Origin: Syngnathus acus
Lineage: Eukaryota > Chordata > Actinopteri > Syngnathiformes > Syngnathidae
Direction: 5' to 3'
Assembly (NCBI RefSeq): GCF_901709675.1
Contig: NC_051088.1
Coordinates: forward strand, 2,836,664-2,900,663
DNA length: 64,000 nucleotides
The position numbers and the translations under genes are program-made. Positions 41,041 through 51,914 of this stretch are shown here, in pieces; the first letter of the stretch is position 1, and each line of letters begins with the position of its first letter. The notes beneath the pieces are model-generated. The model was not told the DNA's origin. It saw nothing but the letters and a program-made list of their open reading frames with translations, and made no database searches.

Positions 41041-41938
41041 CAAGGAGTTAGGCGCTTAGAAACTTCTTGTGTGCACAGGCAATGTTACCCTGTTTGCTTT
41101 GAACTGGAAGCTGTAGTTTATTATTGTTGGCTGACTAGCAAACACTGGACTGTCAAATCGCTGTGCTCATTGCATCATTTTACGTTCCCCTGAATGACAC
41201 GAGTGAGAATGTACACGGGCAACTGCCTTTTTGCATGTATTGTTAGTATCTATTTGTAGGGTGGTCATGTACAAGCCTAAACGAATGATCCATATTGCCA
41301 TGAATTAAAAATTCATATCGAGAAGGACAATGTTAGTGGAAGAATTCATGTGGAATAAAGTTTTGGTATATTATTCTGGGTCTTCTGTACATAGCATCAA
41401 AATGATCAGGCCTGGAAATAAATTCTATTGTGCAGTCTATTTATTGAGTAGATTTGCAGTAATGTCTTTACATTATGGGAAAACAATAGCAGAAAATGAC
41501 TAAAGTTGCAAATTTACAGAATTCAGTTTTAACTCATTAAAGAATCTCACTAGCATGTTCTTCAGTTGAGACATTACCACTTAGACTCTGAATATATGAT
41601 GAGTATTTTGCATTGCAGCAGAGGCCAAATTGTTTGGAGTGCAAAGAATGTGGTCTTTATTGGCCTAGTGCACAGAGCAGTGGTATGTGAGAGTCTGTTT
41701 TTTGTGAGGCAGATTTTAGAAAGCCTTCTTTTGAGGGTCCATGCAGCTTCACAATCAGTTTAATGCTTGACTATAATGAGCCCCCTTGTGTGCGTCCATT
41801 TGTGCTTTGTTTTTGCTCTACTGACAGGACTTTGTCGTTGCTCTGTAACTCTGTCTCACACCAGCTGGGTGTTGAGTTTTGGTGTTAATCGTCATGTGGG
41901 TCCAAACATCGTCAACTCTGCCTTTCCCCCCCTCGCAG
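41041..41938. other. Unique sequence, possible intron
   Basis: No repeat recognised. Ends in a strong pyrimidine tract, CTTTCCCCCCTCGCAG, at 41923-41938. Confidence 0.35.
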
Positions 41939-42079
41939 GGCTATCGCGTCATCCGTGCAAGTGCATGCCAGTGATGGACTTCAAGCCAACAGAGGCTAAC
42001 GCTGGCAGGCATTCACACAACCGCATTCCTCTTCACTAAGACCAGCTCCACAGAATGCTGAGTCCCATTGTCCCCTATA
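41939..42079 (+). CDS. Candidate host exon, unidentified
   Basis: Preceded by a strong 3' splice site (CTTTCCCCCCTCGCAG) and followed by GTGAGTAC, a good donor except for the A before it. An ATG at 42055 opens MLSPIVPY up to the donor. It could be the first coding exon of a gene that continues to the right, beyond what I can recognise. An alternative frame from 41969 ends at a stop before the donor. No partner exon was found on the plus strand, so the call depends on splice signals only. Confidence 0.2.
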
Positions 42080-42297
42080 GTGAGTACTTTGCACCGTTTC
42101 TTTCTCTCTCACCACTTGTGCACGTGTCACAACAACCAACCAGCCGAGTCAGGATTTAGTTGGACTTTGAGCCCAAACCGAAACTCTGCAACTCCAAATA
42201 CAAGCCAGCATGGAGCCTCTTTTGTGTCGCTTGTGGCCAGATGAGACAAGACACTTAATTTTGCTGCATGTAGAGGAAGGAGGTTGATGGTTTAGTA

Positions 42298-42623
42298 CAG
42301 GGGTGTCAAACTCGTTTTTTTCGCGGGCCGCATTGTAGTCAGAGCTTCTTTTGGAGGGCTATTATGACTGTCAACCCAAATAAATGTATCAGCACCTCAT
42401 ATTATATACAGTAAAAGCTACAAAACAAACTGACAAATAACTCGTTTTCAAATTATACGAGTAAAAACTGGTCAAATATTTAAAAAAAAAGATATCAAAA
42501 GTGAAGACAATTTGCAATTCTAGTAATGACACACGAATTTGATGCACAATTTGTCTTCGCAGGCCACATAAAATGATGTGGTGGGCCGTATCTGGCCCCC
42601 AGGCCTTGAGTTTGACACCTGTG
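42298..42623 (+). mobile_element. Small hAT, family E
   Basis: Ends CAGGGGTGTCAAACTC and GAGTTTGACACCTGTG with a perfect 8-bp duplication, gtttagta (42290-42297 and 42624-42631). Confidence 0.93.
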
Positions 42624-42631
42624 GTTTAGTA

Positions 42632-44866
42632 CCTCAAACATTTTGGCATTCTTTTGCTTCTAAGGACTTTACACTACACACATATGCTGCTCACTTTTCT
42701 CTTGTCAGTGCTGACCTCATAACTGACATCTCCATTTTTGCCCTCCCACCACTGGGCTTCATTTCAGTCAAAAACAGCATTATTTGGCAGCCAGCATGGT
42801 ACTGCATCAGCCTCCACAGCTCCTCTTCTCCTTTAACTCACCTCAAATAAGCTTTATCAGCATGACAAGCGGTTTAAGGGTTCATTTCCAAAATATTACC
42901 TCATAAAATGGCATCAGGTTGAGCGTTCCTTGCATAAAAAAGCAAGATTGCGGCGTGTGTGTGGGTGTGCAAGTACTATCAAGACAAACTCACACTTCCT
43001 CCTGAAACAATTACGTTGGCGTTGATGTTTAATGTCTCTAGCTTAGAAAAGCTCGGAATCAGCCTAGAAACATTTGCCATGGGGGGAAGTTTATGCATAC
43101 TTGTGCTGCTTCCCATCAAGGCGTGCTTTACTGGTTGTTCCATTAGCTCCCTGCAGCCCCCTTGACCGTATTGACCCAACTCACGCCCCAGTGCTGAACT
43201 GGATGCCAAGTTAAAGAATTAGTCGCTGTCCGTGTTGGAAGACACTTCCTTCTCTGGTACCTTCTGCTATACCTCCTGCTAGTTCTTTGTGTCTTTGTTT
43301 GCTGTCGTTCAATTGTTCCTTGTTTTTTAATCATCGTATTGAGTAGCTCTGTTAGCACCTCTACAAGATGGAAATCGTTGCAGAGCGGCTTCATGTGTGT
43401 GCCGGAACGTGCACAGCGATGTTATGTAGTTGCGCTATTTACTCACGCGCCAGTGACACACAAACACAACCCTGAATTTGCTGGTGACACTGCAGCTCAC
43501 TGTCTTGGAGCGAAAGAGCGCAATTGTGAATTTGCCTGCACAAATCGGCCCTTTGAGGGACTTGTGAAGAGTCTCATCTCACCGACTGAATTCCCTATTT
43601 GGGAATAGTATTGCCCTTTCCCATTTATTCACTCTGTATACCTTGAATTCAAGGTAAAATATTTGCTCATGCACTGGGGGTGACTCAGTTGCTTTTCTTA
43701 TGTGCGATCGTGGTCTTGCTGGACTTCAAGCTGTAGAGAGCAGGCTTCAGCAGGACCTAAGAGGAAACCTGAGAGAGATTCCAGGGGCCATGGATACTCC
43801 TGGAGGGATTTGGTGCAAACAATCTGTAATCTGTACTTCAAACAAACTCTTAAATCAGTCCCAGGCCACCAACCTGTGAGTGCCCTAACTCTTGTTTCTC
43901 GGGGCCCCTGCTTGTGTAGCAATACCTTTACTTTTAAGAGTGTGCACAAGACAAACTGAGTTGTTATACAGTTTTGACAGTTTTTATAAGTCTCCTCTGT
44001 CTGACCCCACTACGTTCTCCCTCGCTCCCTTGTTTTTATGTCTGCTGCAAGTGTTTTCTTCTGAAGGAAGTGGTTTGCATTGAAGAAAGAAGCAGCAGAT
44101 CTCACGCTGGAGGATCACGCCGGCGCCCATCACTATTGTGGGGCAGAGTGGCACAAGTGGTTTGACGGCGGGGCCACTGAGGCCCTTGAGCAAACACATT
44201 AGTGTGGGGTGTGAATGGGCTCTAATTAGCCTCTAGTCTGTGTGTGTGCTCGCCCACAAAAAAAACAGAGGTTAGGTACTCAGGACCCCGTGAGTCCAGT
44301 GGCCCTCTGTTCCCACTCTCCAAGGGTTCATCAGCTCATTAAGGAGAACCCTGCTACTGTTAAGGACCCAATTAAGAGGGCTCATTTGGATGGCAACATT
44401 TCACTGTATTCCTGAGACAGCAATAGTCACAGAGTTCACACCGATGCAGCTAATTAGTAAATGACTATACTTGAGAAATATCACCCTTGGATCATAGTGC
44501 TAACAGGTATTTGTTTTGCTGTGATCGTAATGCACCCCAGGGGAACACAAGCTCCCCATGTTTTGGTTGGTTTGTCTCAATAGTAAATGGCTCTGGTGTA
44601 GCGCTTATAAAATGGGATCATACAGGAGCTTCAAGCCCGGTGTGGTGTGTTCAGACTGATCTTGGACACGGAAGGATGTCTGACCTCAAATCAAGGATAT
44701 TCAACACATTGGATTATTTTGCCCCAACTTTGGTGTGTGGTTTGCCCCGAGGACAAACGAGTGTGCAGTTGGTTGACAGTGATGTGCAGCCAATCAAAAA
44801 GTAAGGTGACGAGGCAGCGAAGAAGCGCGGTGGAGAATCCAAAATCAAAAGATTTCCCATCCAATG
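42632..44866. other. Unique sequence, no gene recognised
   Basis: About 2.2 kb of balanced composition with several open frames of 60-110 codons on both strands. None has a domain I recognise. No repeat family from the rest of the window occurs here. Confidence 0.5.
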
Positions 44867-45990
44867 TGGGAATATTGTCGCACGCACGGATGCGAATCAC
44901 TCCAAGCATGCGGGGTTTGTTGAAAAAAATTTTATTTTGCAAAACACAGCACAACAGCGACAGTTGCAACCAGACATGACAAAACTAACTGCGCACAGCC
45001 TACTGATTTCTGGGTTTAGAAGACCCCGCAGCTCTCCTAGGTGCCTTATTCAAATCCCCAGCTATTAACGACTAGGGGTGTAAATCGCGGGTTTTGTCAC
45101 GATACGATATCATATCGATACAAAGGACCACGATACGATTATTGCCAATATCTTAAAGCCTGCTGTGATTCATTCACGATACATCACGATATAGTGCTCC
45201 ACGATCGATATTTTTATTTTTATTTATTTTTTTAAAATAAAAAATATAGAACAATATCCTGATTTATAACAATTCATACGCAAAATCAACAAGGTACTGC
45301 AAACTCTTTATTTAGGAAATTACAAGAGTATTGTAGTATACAAAGTGCTTATTTTAACACTGAACTTTATCGAATTCCTATATTTTTTCTCATATAAGTA
45401 AAGAAAAATGAATATTCTTTCTTTTTTTGTAATACCATTAACTTTAAAGTGCATTACTGAACTATTTATTTACAATAATTTTAATTGTCCGTTGAGCCAT
45501 CTTTTCTTTGGAATCCAAAGTGCTTCCAAACGAATGACTTGAAGCCCAAAGGGGAGCGAATTTCCTCGTCTTCTTGGACACTAGCCATAGCACCAGCCCA
45601 GGAGCCGCGTAGTTGTCGGCTCCCCTTTCACGTGCCTGCTCTGCTCACAACACAGCACGCCGCGTACTGCTCCCGGAAAGAGGAAGCAAGCAACAATGAA
45701 CTGGATTTCAAAATAAAGTCGCGTCTAATGTCCGAGGCCAAACACGGCGATATAAATCGATGTTTACGTTTAGCATCGACGCCAATAAATCGTAGAGCAT
45801 TATATCGATTAATCGATGTGTATCGATGAATCGTTACACCCCTATTAACGACTGATAAAATACAGTAATACCTGCATATAACATGTCCAGACATATGGTA
45901 ACAAAGTAATAAAAAAGAAAGAAGATAGGCGGGGTAGTATGAATGTCCACCCAACATTGTCCCACAATACCACCATGGGCCCCATAATAT
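44867..45990 (+). repeat. Interspersed repeat F, copy 2
   Basis: Shares its order of blocks with 3570-4720 and is likewise interrupted by a hAT (45073-45844), only about ten positions from the corresponding hAT insertion point in copy 1. Confidence 0.65.
45073..45844. mobile_element. Non-autonomous hAT, family Y
   Basis: Ends TAGGGGTGTAAATCG and CGTTACACCCCTA with a perfect 8-bp duplication, ttaacgac (45065-45072 and 45845-45852). Both ends carry arrays of ATCGAT-type motifs. No transposase reading frame. Confidence 0.92.
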
Positions 45991-46620
45991 TCCTAAATGA
46001 AATCGGTTTGTGTGTGATGTGCTGCTTTTGCAGTGTGGCTGCACACCACAAATGGTACGTTCAAAACTGTTATACGTGTATATTTTTTCTCGCCTTTCTG
46101 AGTTTGGAAGTTGTTCGACGATTTTAAAATCTTGCCGCGTGAACCGAGCTTAACATAGAACAAGTTCACTGGGCAGGAGATTGGGCGATTGGGACAGATG
46201 GAAGGAGTGATTGGTCATCACAGGGCTTGAGGACAGCTGCTCTTTGATATATTAGCGGACACAATGAGCCAAAGCCTGTCTGCAGTCACACAAAATAAGA
46301 ACCCTGTTTTCCTTGAAGAGGAGGAAGCAGCAGACAGGCTTCTGCCATTTGTGGACCTATGTTAGCAGGCGTGGGGGAAGGGCTGTTGTTTCTAAAATTA
46401 CAAGCATGAAATGACGCATCCAGCAATTATTCTGCGAGCTTTCCCGTTTTGGAGAGAGAGCTATAAGAGGCTGTAAATCGAGTACACTTGCATATGGGAA
46501 TTTACTTTGCTTTTCTTTTGCTGCACCCCCATTAGCATTTCTAAACTGGTTGGTCAATTAATCAATGTTTAGCTAATGCCATCAAGCAATACTTTGCACA
46601 ACAACAACAAAACTTTTCAT
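45991..46620. other. Unique sequence, no gene recognised
   Basis: Nothing recognisable as a gene or repeat. Confidence 0.45.
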
Positions 46621-46624
46621 TAAC

Positions 46625-46653
46625 GTGCTAACCAGTGCGCCACCGAGCCATCC
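46625..46653 (-). mobile_element. SINE head fragment
   Basis: The reverse complement, GGATGGCTCGGTGGCGCACT and so on, is the first 29 bp of the SINE at 14552-14923. Confidence 0.6.
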
Positions 46654-46756
46654 ACACACATGCACACGCACACACAATAATCCCTCGTCATATGACAGTT
46701 CATCTTTCACGGCCTCACTGCTTCACGGATTGTTTTCACTGTGCATTGTGTTATGG

Positions 46757-47080
46757 CAGGGGTGTCAAACTGATTTTTTTCGCGGGGCGCATTGTAGTCA
46801 TAGCTTCTTTCGGAGGGCCATTATGACTGTCAACCCAAATCAATGTATGAGCACCTCATATACAGTAAAAGCTACAAAACAAACTGACAAATAACTCTTT
46901 TTCAAATCAGACGAGTAAAAACTGGTCAAATTAAAAAAAAAAAAAAAATTAATAAAAGTGAAGACAATTTGCAATTTTAGTAATGACACACGAATTTGAT
47001 GCACAATTTGTCTTCGGGGGCCACATAAAATGAATTGGCAGGCCGTATCTGGCCCCCGGGCCTTGAGTTTGACACCTGTG
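46757..47080 (+). mobile_element. Small hAT, family E, left member of the composite
   Basis: Starts CAGGGGTGTCAAAC and ends GTTTGACACCTGTG. Its left 8-mer, tgttatgg (46749-46756), is not repeated on its right. Instead it matches the right flank of the second E copy (51643-51650). Its right 8-mer is atttaaac. Confidence 0.9.
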
Positions 47081-47108
47081 ATTTAAACCCTAGTTTGAAA
47101 CCCTAGTA

Positions 47109-47481
47109 CAGTGGTTCTTAACCTGGGTTCGGTCGAACCCTAGGGGTTCGGTGAGTCGGTTTCAGGGGTTCGGCAGAGCCTCCACTGCGGAGGTCCAAAC
47201 ACACCTGATTTATAAATTCGCATATCTGAACTGGTCTCGCAAAGGCAACAGCAGAAGTCACACTGATTTGCTGGTATGTCATTTGTTGTGAATTCATGCA
47301 TTGTGTTGGTTTTATTCTTTGAACAAGGTGATGTTTATGCACGGCTCATTTTGTGCACCAGTAAAAACATCTCTGTGTTGAATTTGAAAAAAATAAATAT
47401 ATATTCACAAAAGAGGGGTTTGGTGAATGCGCATATGAAACTGGTGGGGTTCAGTGCCTCCAACAAGGTTAAGAATCACTG
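47109..47481. mobile_element. Small hAT, family J
   Basis: Ends CAGTGGTTCTTAACC and GGTTAAGAATCACTG. The flanking 8-mers ccctagta (47101-47108) and ctctagta (47482-47489) differ at one base. A fragment of the family is at about 52850-52915. It is inserted in the minisatellite. Confidence 0.88.
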
Positions 47482-47645
47482 CTCTAGTATGAACCCTAGT
47501 TTAAAACCCTAGCCCGAGCTTTAAACCCTACTTTGAAATTCTAACCCTATCTTTAAACCCTACTTTGAAACCGTAACCCTAGCTTTAAACCCTATTTTCA
47601 AACCCTAACCCTAGTATGAAACCCTACTTTGAAGCCCTAACCCTT

Positions 47646-48726
47646 GTTGGATTTTGTCCACAATTTAGGGAGCGCTATCTGCGCCTCACGGCAAAAGCCA
47701 TTGCCAATCACCTGTTATCCAATTCACTCACTGCGTGCTCGTTTAATTTCTTCAGATTTAGGAAAATGCAAAGACACTGAAGCAGAAATTAGACTTACAC
47801 AGGTTGGTTGAGTTCAATCATAATTCTTGTTAAGAAAGCTCTGTTTTCAGGAAAGTACAATACAGCGCTGGGCCCTTCAAGAGCAGAAAGTCTCCATTCA
47901 GAAAAGGCAACGTTCAAGGTTCTTTGGTCTGCTTATATTCAGTTGCCGGTGTGGGGCGAGTTTGATGGGTGATGAGTCGTTGGGGTGGGGCGAGTTCGCA
48001 GTAGAGTTTGATTCCATGGGAGTGGGTGCTGGTATGGACGATTCGGTGTGTGTGGGGGGGCTGCCGTCTTCCATCCTGTCTTTCGGCCTTGGGGATCATC
48101 TTTGGCCGAGTCCTTGGCTGTCTCCTTCTGGCACCAGCTGGTTTTATCTCCAAGTGACCTTCCTGTAAACATTCTGCTCCATTCCTACACTGTCGCACCT
48201 CATCCATTCGTCATTCTTTCAATTTTGTCATTTTGTACGAAATTATGTGAGCTTTTGGCTGTGACATCATCAATTTATTAATGTTCCCTGACGATGCAAA
48301 GTTTGTTCTTTTGATACTCCATGTCTTTGCTTACATCATTACATTCTTAGTTTAATCATGCTTCCGCACGTATCTCTTCTTTGTTAAGCAAAATATTTCC
48401 CTCTGTGCAGAGCGTTCAGTAGTAATCGAAAAGCTGGCGTCTCACATTTAGGCGACATATGACGTTTAGTCAAAACACAAGATATAATCAAGTACTGAAC
48501 GGTCAAGACGACTCTGGCCGTGTCCATGATTTAGAGAACAAACATCAGGCATGCATTACACAGTTCCTTAAGGGTCATTAAGCTATTTAAGCAACATATC
48601 AAAAGACATTTATTTTGCAGTGCACAGAAATACATATTGAATCGTGAAGTTGTAGCAACCTCTGTTATTATCTTATATCAGCGTATCTGTTATTGTGGCT
48701 AGGCGGGTTTTGTGTCTTTTGACCCT
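47646..48726 (-). repeat. Interspersed repeat R, copy 2
   Basis: Inverted relative to 36103-38053 and free of the family V insertion, so it shows the pre-insertion sequence. No coding domain recognised. Confidence 0.65.
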
Positions 48727-49000
48727 ATTCCTTCACCCTAGCTTCAACCCTACTTTGAAACCCTAACTCTAGTATAAAACCCTGCTTTGAAACCCTAACC
48801 CTAGTTTGAAACCCTAGTTTGAAATCCTAACCATAGCTTTAAACCCATGTTTGAAACCCTAACTGTAGCTTTGAACCCTACTTTGAAACCCTAACTCTAG
48901 TATGAAACCCTACTTTGAAACCCTAACCCTAGATTTAAACCAGCGGTGTCAAACTATTTTTTTTCGCAGGCCGCATTGTAGTCATAACTTCTTTCGGAGG

Positions 49001-51130
49001 GTTATCCCTCATTTTTACCAACACGTGGATTTTCCAACTCGGGGAGAGAACACTCTGGACTTGGTTTACACCAATATAAAGGATGCATTCAGAGCAGCCC
49101 CCCGCCCCCACCTCGGCTCTTCAGACCACCTATCTGTTATGCTAATCCCTGCATACAGGCCCCTGCTGATCAGAGCAAAACCCACAGTGAAGCAGGTGAG
49201 GGTGTGGTCTGAGGGGGCCATGGAGGCACTCCAGGACTGCTTTGAGTGCTCTGACTGGGACATGTTCAAGTCAGCAGCAACATATGACAATCAGATCGAC
49301 ATTGATGAGTACGCCATGACTGTGTCAGCCTACATCAACAAATGCTCCGAGGACGTCAGCACCACTAAGAACATCATCACCCGAGCCAACCAACGACCCT
49401 GGATGACTGAGGATGTACGTCATACGCTACGAGCACGGAACTCAGCCTTCAAGTCTGGCGACAAGGAGGCACTGAGGACAGCGAGAGCCAACTTGAACCG
49501 TGCCATCAGGCTAGCGAAGCGAAGCCACAGTCGAAAAATTCAGGATTTTTTCCACGACGCCAATAACACCAGGAGTATGTGGCAAGGCATACGGGCGATC
49601 ACGGACTACAACTTACCCTCCCCCCCGGTGGGTGAGGTTGATGCTGACTTCCTGAATGGTCTAAATAACTTCTTTGGGCGTTTTGAGGCACTAAACAGCA
49701 CTCCTGCAGTTAAAACTGTTCCCCACCAGGAAGAGGAGGCCCTCTGCCTTGACTCAGCCGACGTGTGGAAGACTCTGAGAAGAGTCAACCCACGTAAGGC
49801 CCCAGGCCCCGACAACATACCTGGGCGGGTGTTCAAAGAATGTGCAGGCCAGCTGGCTGGTGTCATCACAGACATTTTTAACATCTCGCTGGACCAAGCC
49901 AAAGTGCCAGTGTGCTTCAAGGCTGCCTCCATCATTCCGGTGCCGAAGAAACCTCAAATCACCTCATGGAATGACTACAGACCTGTGGCACTGACTCCCA
50001 CCATGATGAAGTGCTTCGAAAGGCTGCTCAAAGATCACATCGTCTCCAGACTCCCCCCAACATTCGATCCGTTCCAGTTTGCCTACCGGCAGAACCGCTC
50101 TACTGAGGATGCCATCTCCTCCGTTCTTCACCTGAGCCTGGCTCACCTGGAGGAGAGGAACACCCACGTGCGGTTGCTGTTCCTGGACTTCAGCTCAGCG
50201 TTTAACACCATCATTCCACAACATCTGGTGGAAAAACTGGAACACCTGGGCTTCAGCACCCCCCTTCGGAACTGGCTGCTAGACTTCCTCACCAACAGAC
50301 CTCAGTCAGTCCGGGTCGGACAGAACACCTCAGATGTCATCACCCTCAGCACGGGCTCCCCTCAGGGCTGCGTCCTGAGCCCCCTGCTGTTCACCCTGAT
50401 GACACACGACTGCGCCCCCAGGTTCACCACCAATCACATCGTGAAGTTTGCAGACGACACAACGGTGGTGGGCCTCATCAGGGACAACAACGACCTGGAC
50501 TACAGAGAGGAGGTGGAGCAGTTGGTGGGCTGGTGCAGAGAAAACAGCCTGATCCTGAATGTGGAGAAGACGAAGGAGATCATCGTCGACTTCAGGAAGA
50601 ACCAGCCTTACCACGCTCCACTGATCATCAACAGCTCAGCTGTGGAGGTGGTCAGCAGCACTAAATTCCTGGGAGTCCACATCACAGACGACCTCACCTG
50701 GACTGTGAACACCACAACACTGGTCAAGAGGGCACAGAAGCGCTTGTACTTCCTGCGGAGGATGAAGAGAGCCCACCTGCCCCCACCCATCATGAGGACG
50801 TTCTACCGAAGCACCATAGAGAGCATTCTGACAAGCTGTCTCTCGGTGTGGTGTGGAGGTTGCAGCGCCTCCGATTGGAAGAACCTGAGGAGAGTGGTGA
50901 GGACAGCAGAGAGGATCATCGGGGCTCCTCTTCCCTCCATTCAGGACTTGTCATCCCAGCGCTGCGTGTCCCGAGCCCGAAATATTATCAGTGACCCATC
51001 ACACCCCCACCATGGACTGTTCTCCCTGCTGCCCTCTGGGAAGAGGTTTCGCAGCATCCGCTGCAGGTCCACCAGGTTCTGCAATAGTTTTTTCCCTGCT
51101 GTCGTCAGACTGTTGAACATTCAAACGTAG
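49001..51130 (+). CDS. L2-like LINE ORF2, C-terminal endonuclease plus intact reverse transcriptase
   Basis: An open frame of about 710 codons to a TAG at 51128-51130. It begins with PTRGENTLDLVYTN and GSSDHLSVML, the last blocks of the APE endonuclease with its SDH catalytic motif. The reverse transcriptase core follows: PVPKKPQITSWNDYRPVALT, FQFAYRQNRSTEDAI, LFLDFSSAFNTI (motif A aspartate), GSPQGCVLSPLLF (motif B) and KFADDTTVVGLI (motif C; FADD at 50447-50458). The C-terminus, RLYFLRRMKRAHLP to LLPSGKRFRSIRCR, is typical of fish L2 elements. The ATG at 48902 lies in flanking DNA and is not a real start. Catalytic residues are intact, but no promoter, 5' UTR or endonuclease N-terminus remains. 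It is an unusually well-preserved dead copy, so probably recent. Confidence 0.9.
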   Translation, partial: VIPHFYQHVDFPTRGENTLDLVYTNIKDAFRAAPRPHLGSSDHLSVMLIPAYRPLLIRAKPTVKQVRVWSEGAMEALQDCFECSDWDMFKSAATYDNQIDIDEYAMTVSAYINKCSEDVSTTKNIITRANQRPWMTEDVRHTLRARNSAFKSGDKEALRTARANLNRAIRLAKRSHSRKIQDFFHDANNTRSMWQGIRAITDYNLPSPPVGEVDADFLNGLNNFFGRFEALNSTPAVKTVPHQEEEALCLDSADVWKTLRRVNPRKAPGPDNIPGRVFKECAGQLAGVITDIFNISLDQAKVPVCFKAASIIPVPKKPQITSWNDYRPVALTPTMMKCFERLLKDHIVSRLPPTFDPFQFAYRQNRSTEDAISSVLHLSLAHLEERNTHVRLLFLDFSSAFNTIIPQHLVEKLEHLGFSTPLRNWLLDFLTNRPQSVRVGQNTSDVITLSTGSPQGCVLSPLLFTLMTHDCAPRFTTNHIVKFADDTTVVGLIRDNNDLDYREEVEQLVGWCRENSLILNVEKTKEIIVDFRKNQPYHAPLIINSSAVEVVSSTKFLGVHITDDLTWTVNTTTLVKRAQKRLYFLRRMKRAHLPPPIMRTFYRSTIESILTSCLSVWCGGCSASDWKNLRRVVRTAERIIGAPLPSIQDLSSQRCVSRARNIISDPSHPHHGLFSLLPSGKRFRSIRCRSTRFCNSFFPAVVRLLNIQT

Positions 51131-51375
51131 CATTCCTCTGCACACTTGTAAATACTGCTTTTGTCTCCTGCACTGTTTACATACTTTATCACTGCTGCAC
51201 TTTGTACTTTATAATTATCTTATTTCATATTTTTATATAGAATGTCACTTTTTAACCAGCCGAAATACCTCTACATTGTTGAAAGCCGTATGCAACGAAA
51301 TTTCGTTTTGTACACACCTAGTGTTGACAAAATGACAATAAAGTTCTGTCTAAGTCTAAGTCTAAGTCTAAGTCT
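49001..51375 (+). mobile_element. 5'-truncated L2-like LINE
   Basis: Begins in the endonuclease coding region and ends 'gacaataaagttctg' followed by five TCTAAG units. The surrounding E element resumes with 'ttatgactgtcaaccc'. It was truncated at insertion, as is usual for LINEs. Confidence 0.9.
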
Positions 51376-51650
51376 ATTATGACTGTCAACCCAAATAAAT
51401 GTATGAGCACCTCAAATTATATACAGTAAAAGCTTTAAAACAAATTAACAAATAATTCGTTTTCAAATCAGATGAGTAAAAACTGGTCAAATATAAAAAA
51501 AAAAAACAGATATTATTAAAAGTGAAGACAATTTGCAATTCTAGTAATGACACACAAATTTGATGCACAATTTGTCTTTGCGGGCCACATGAAATGATGT
51601 GGTGGGCCAAAACTGGCACCCGGGCCTTGAGTTTGACACGTGTGTTATGG

Positions 51651-51914
51651 CTTCAGAAGAAAAAGACTCTACAGAGCCAATAGCTCACTACGGTGTCAGA
51701 CCGTAGCGACACAGTCAGAGGTGTAGTGAAATACGTGTCACAATTTGTCCTTCCATAGTATGTACTTCATATTGATGATAAAAATTATTATTTTACTGTA
51801 GAGGGCAGTGGATTTTACTGCAGTTCTTTGGAAGAAAGTGTTTAATTCTCTATGTTAAACAAATGTTTGGGCTTGAAATTAGGTTTTGTTCTTTGGTTTC
51901 AATGTTATATATAT
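51651..51914. other. Mariner-like element interior
   Basis: Non-coding remnant between the composite and the LTR. Confidence 0.35.

Larger units (their letters stand above)
47081..48940. repeat. Minisatellite with CCCTAA-like units, carrying a hAT and repeat R
   Basis: Units of roughly 30 bp built on AAACCCTAACCCTAG and TTTAAACCCTACTTTG occupy 47081-47108, 47482-47645 and 48727-48940. The embedded CCCTAACCCTA resembles vertebrate telomere repeats, but the unit is not a telomere repeat. The 8-mer atttaaac lies at both outer edges. Confidence 0.75.
48941..51642 (+). mobile_element. Small hAT, family E, right member of the composite, split by an L2
   Basis: The left part (48941-49000) and right part (51376-51642) join to a complete E element when the L2 is removed. 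The left 8-mer is atttaaac (48933-48940) and the right 8-mer is tgttatgg (51643-51650). Confidence 0.88.

Noticed and set aside
43698-43959. Overlapping open frames on both strands as a gene
   Set aside because: Neither shows a domain or splice context; overlapping frames of 80-90 codons are expected by chance.
47081-48940. Interstitial telomere
   Set aside because: CCCTAA occurs only within a longer unit of about 30 bp; there is no run of pure telomere repeats.
48902-49000. ATG at 48902 as the start of a 742-residue protein
   Set aside because: The first 33 codons lie in minisatellite and hAT E sequence; the LINE begins at about 49001.
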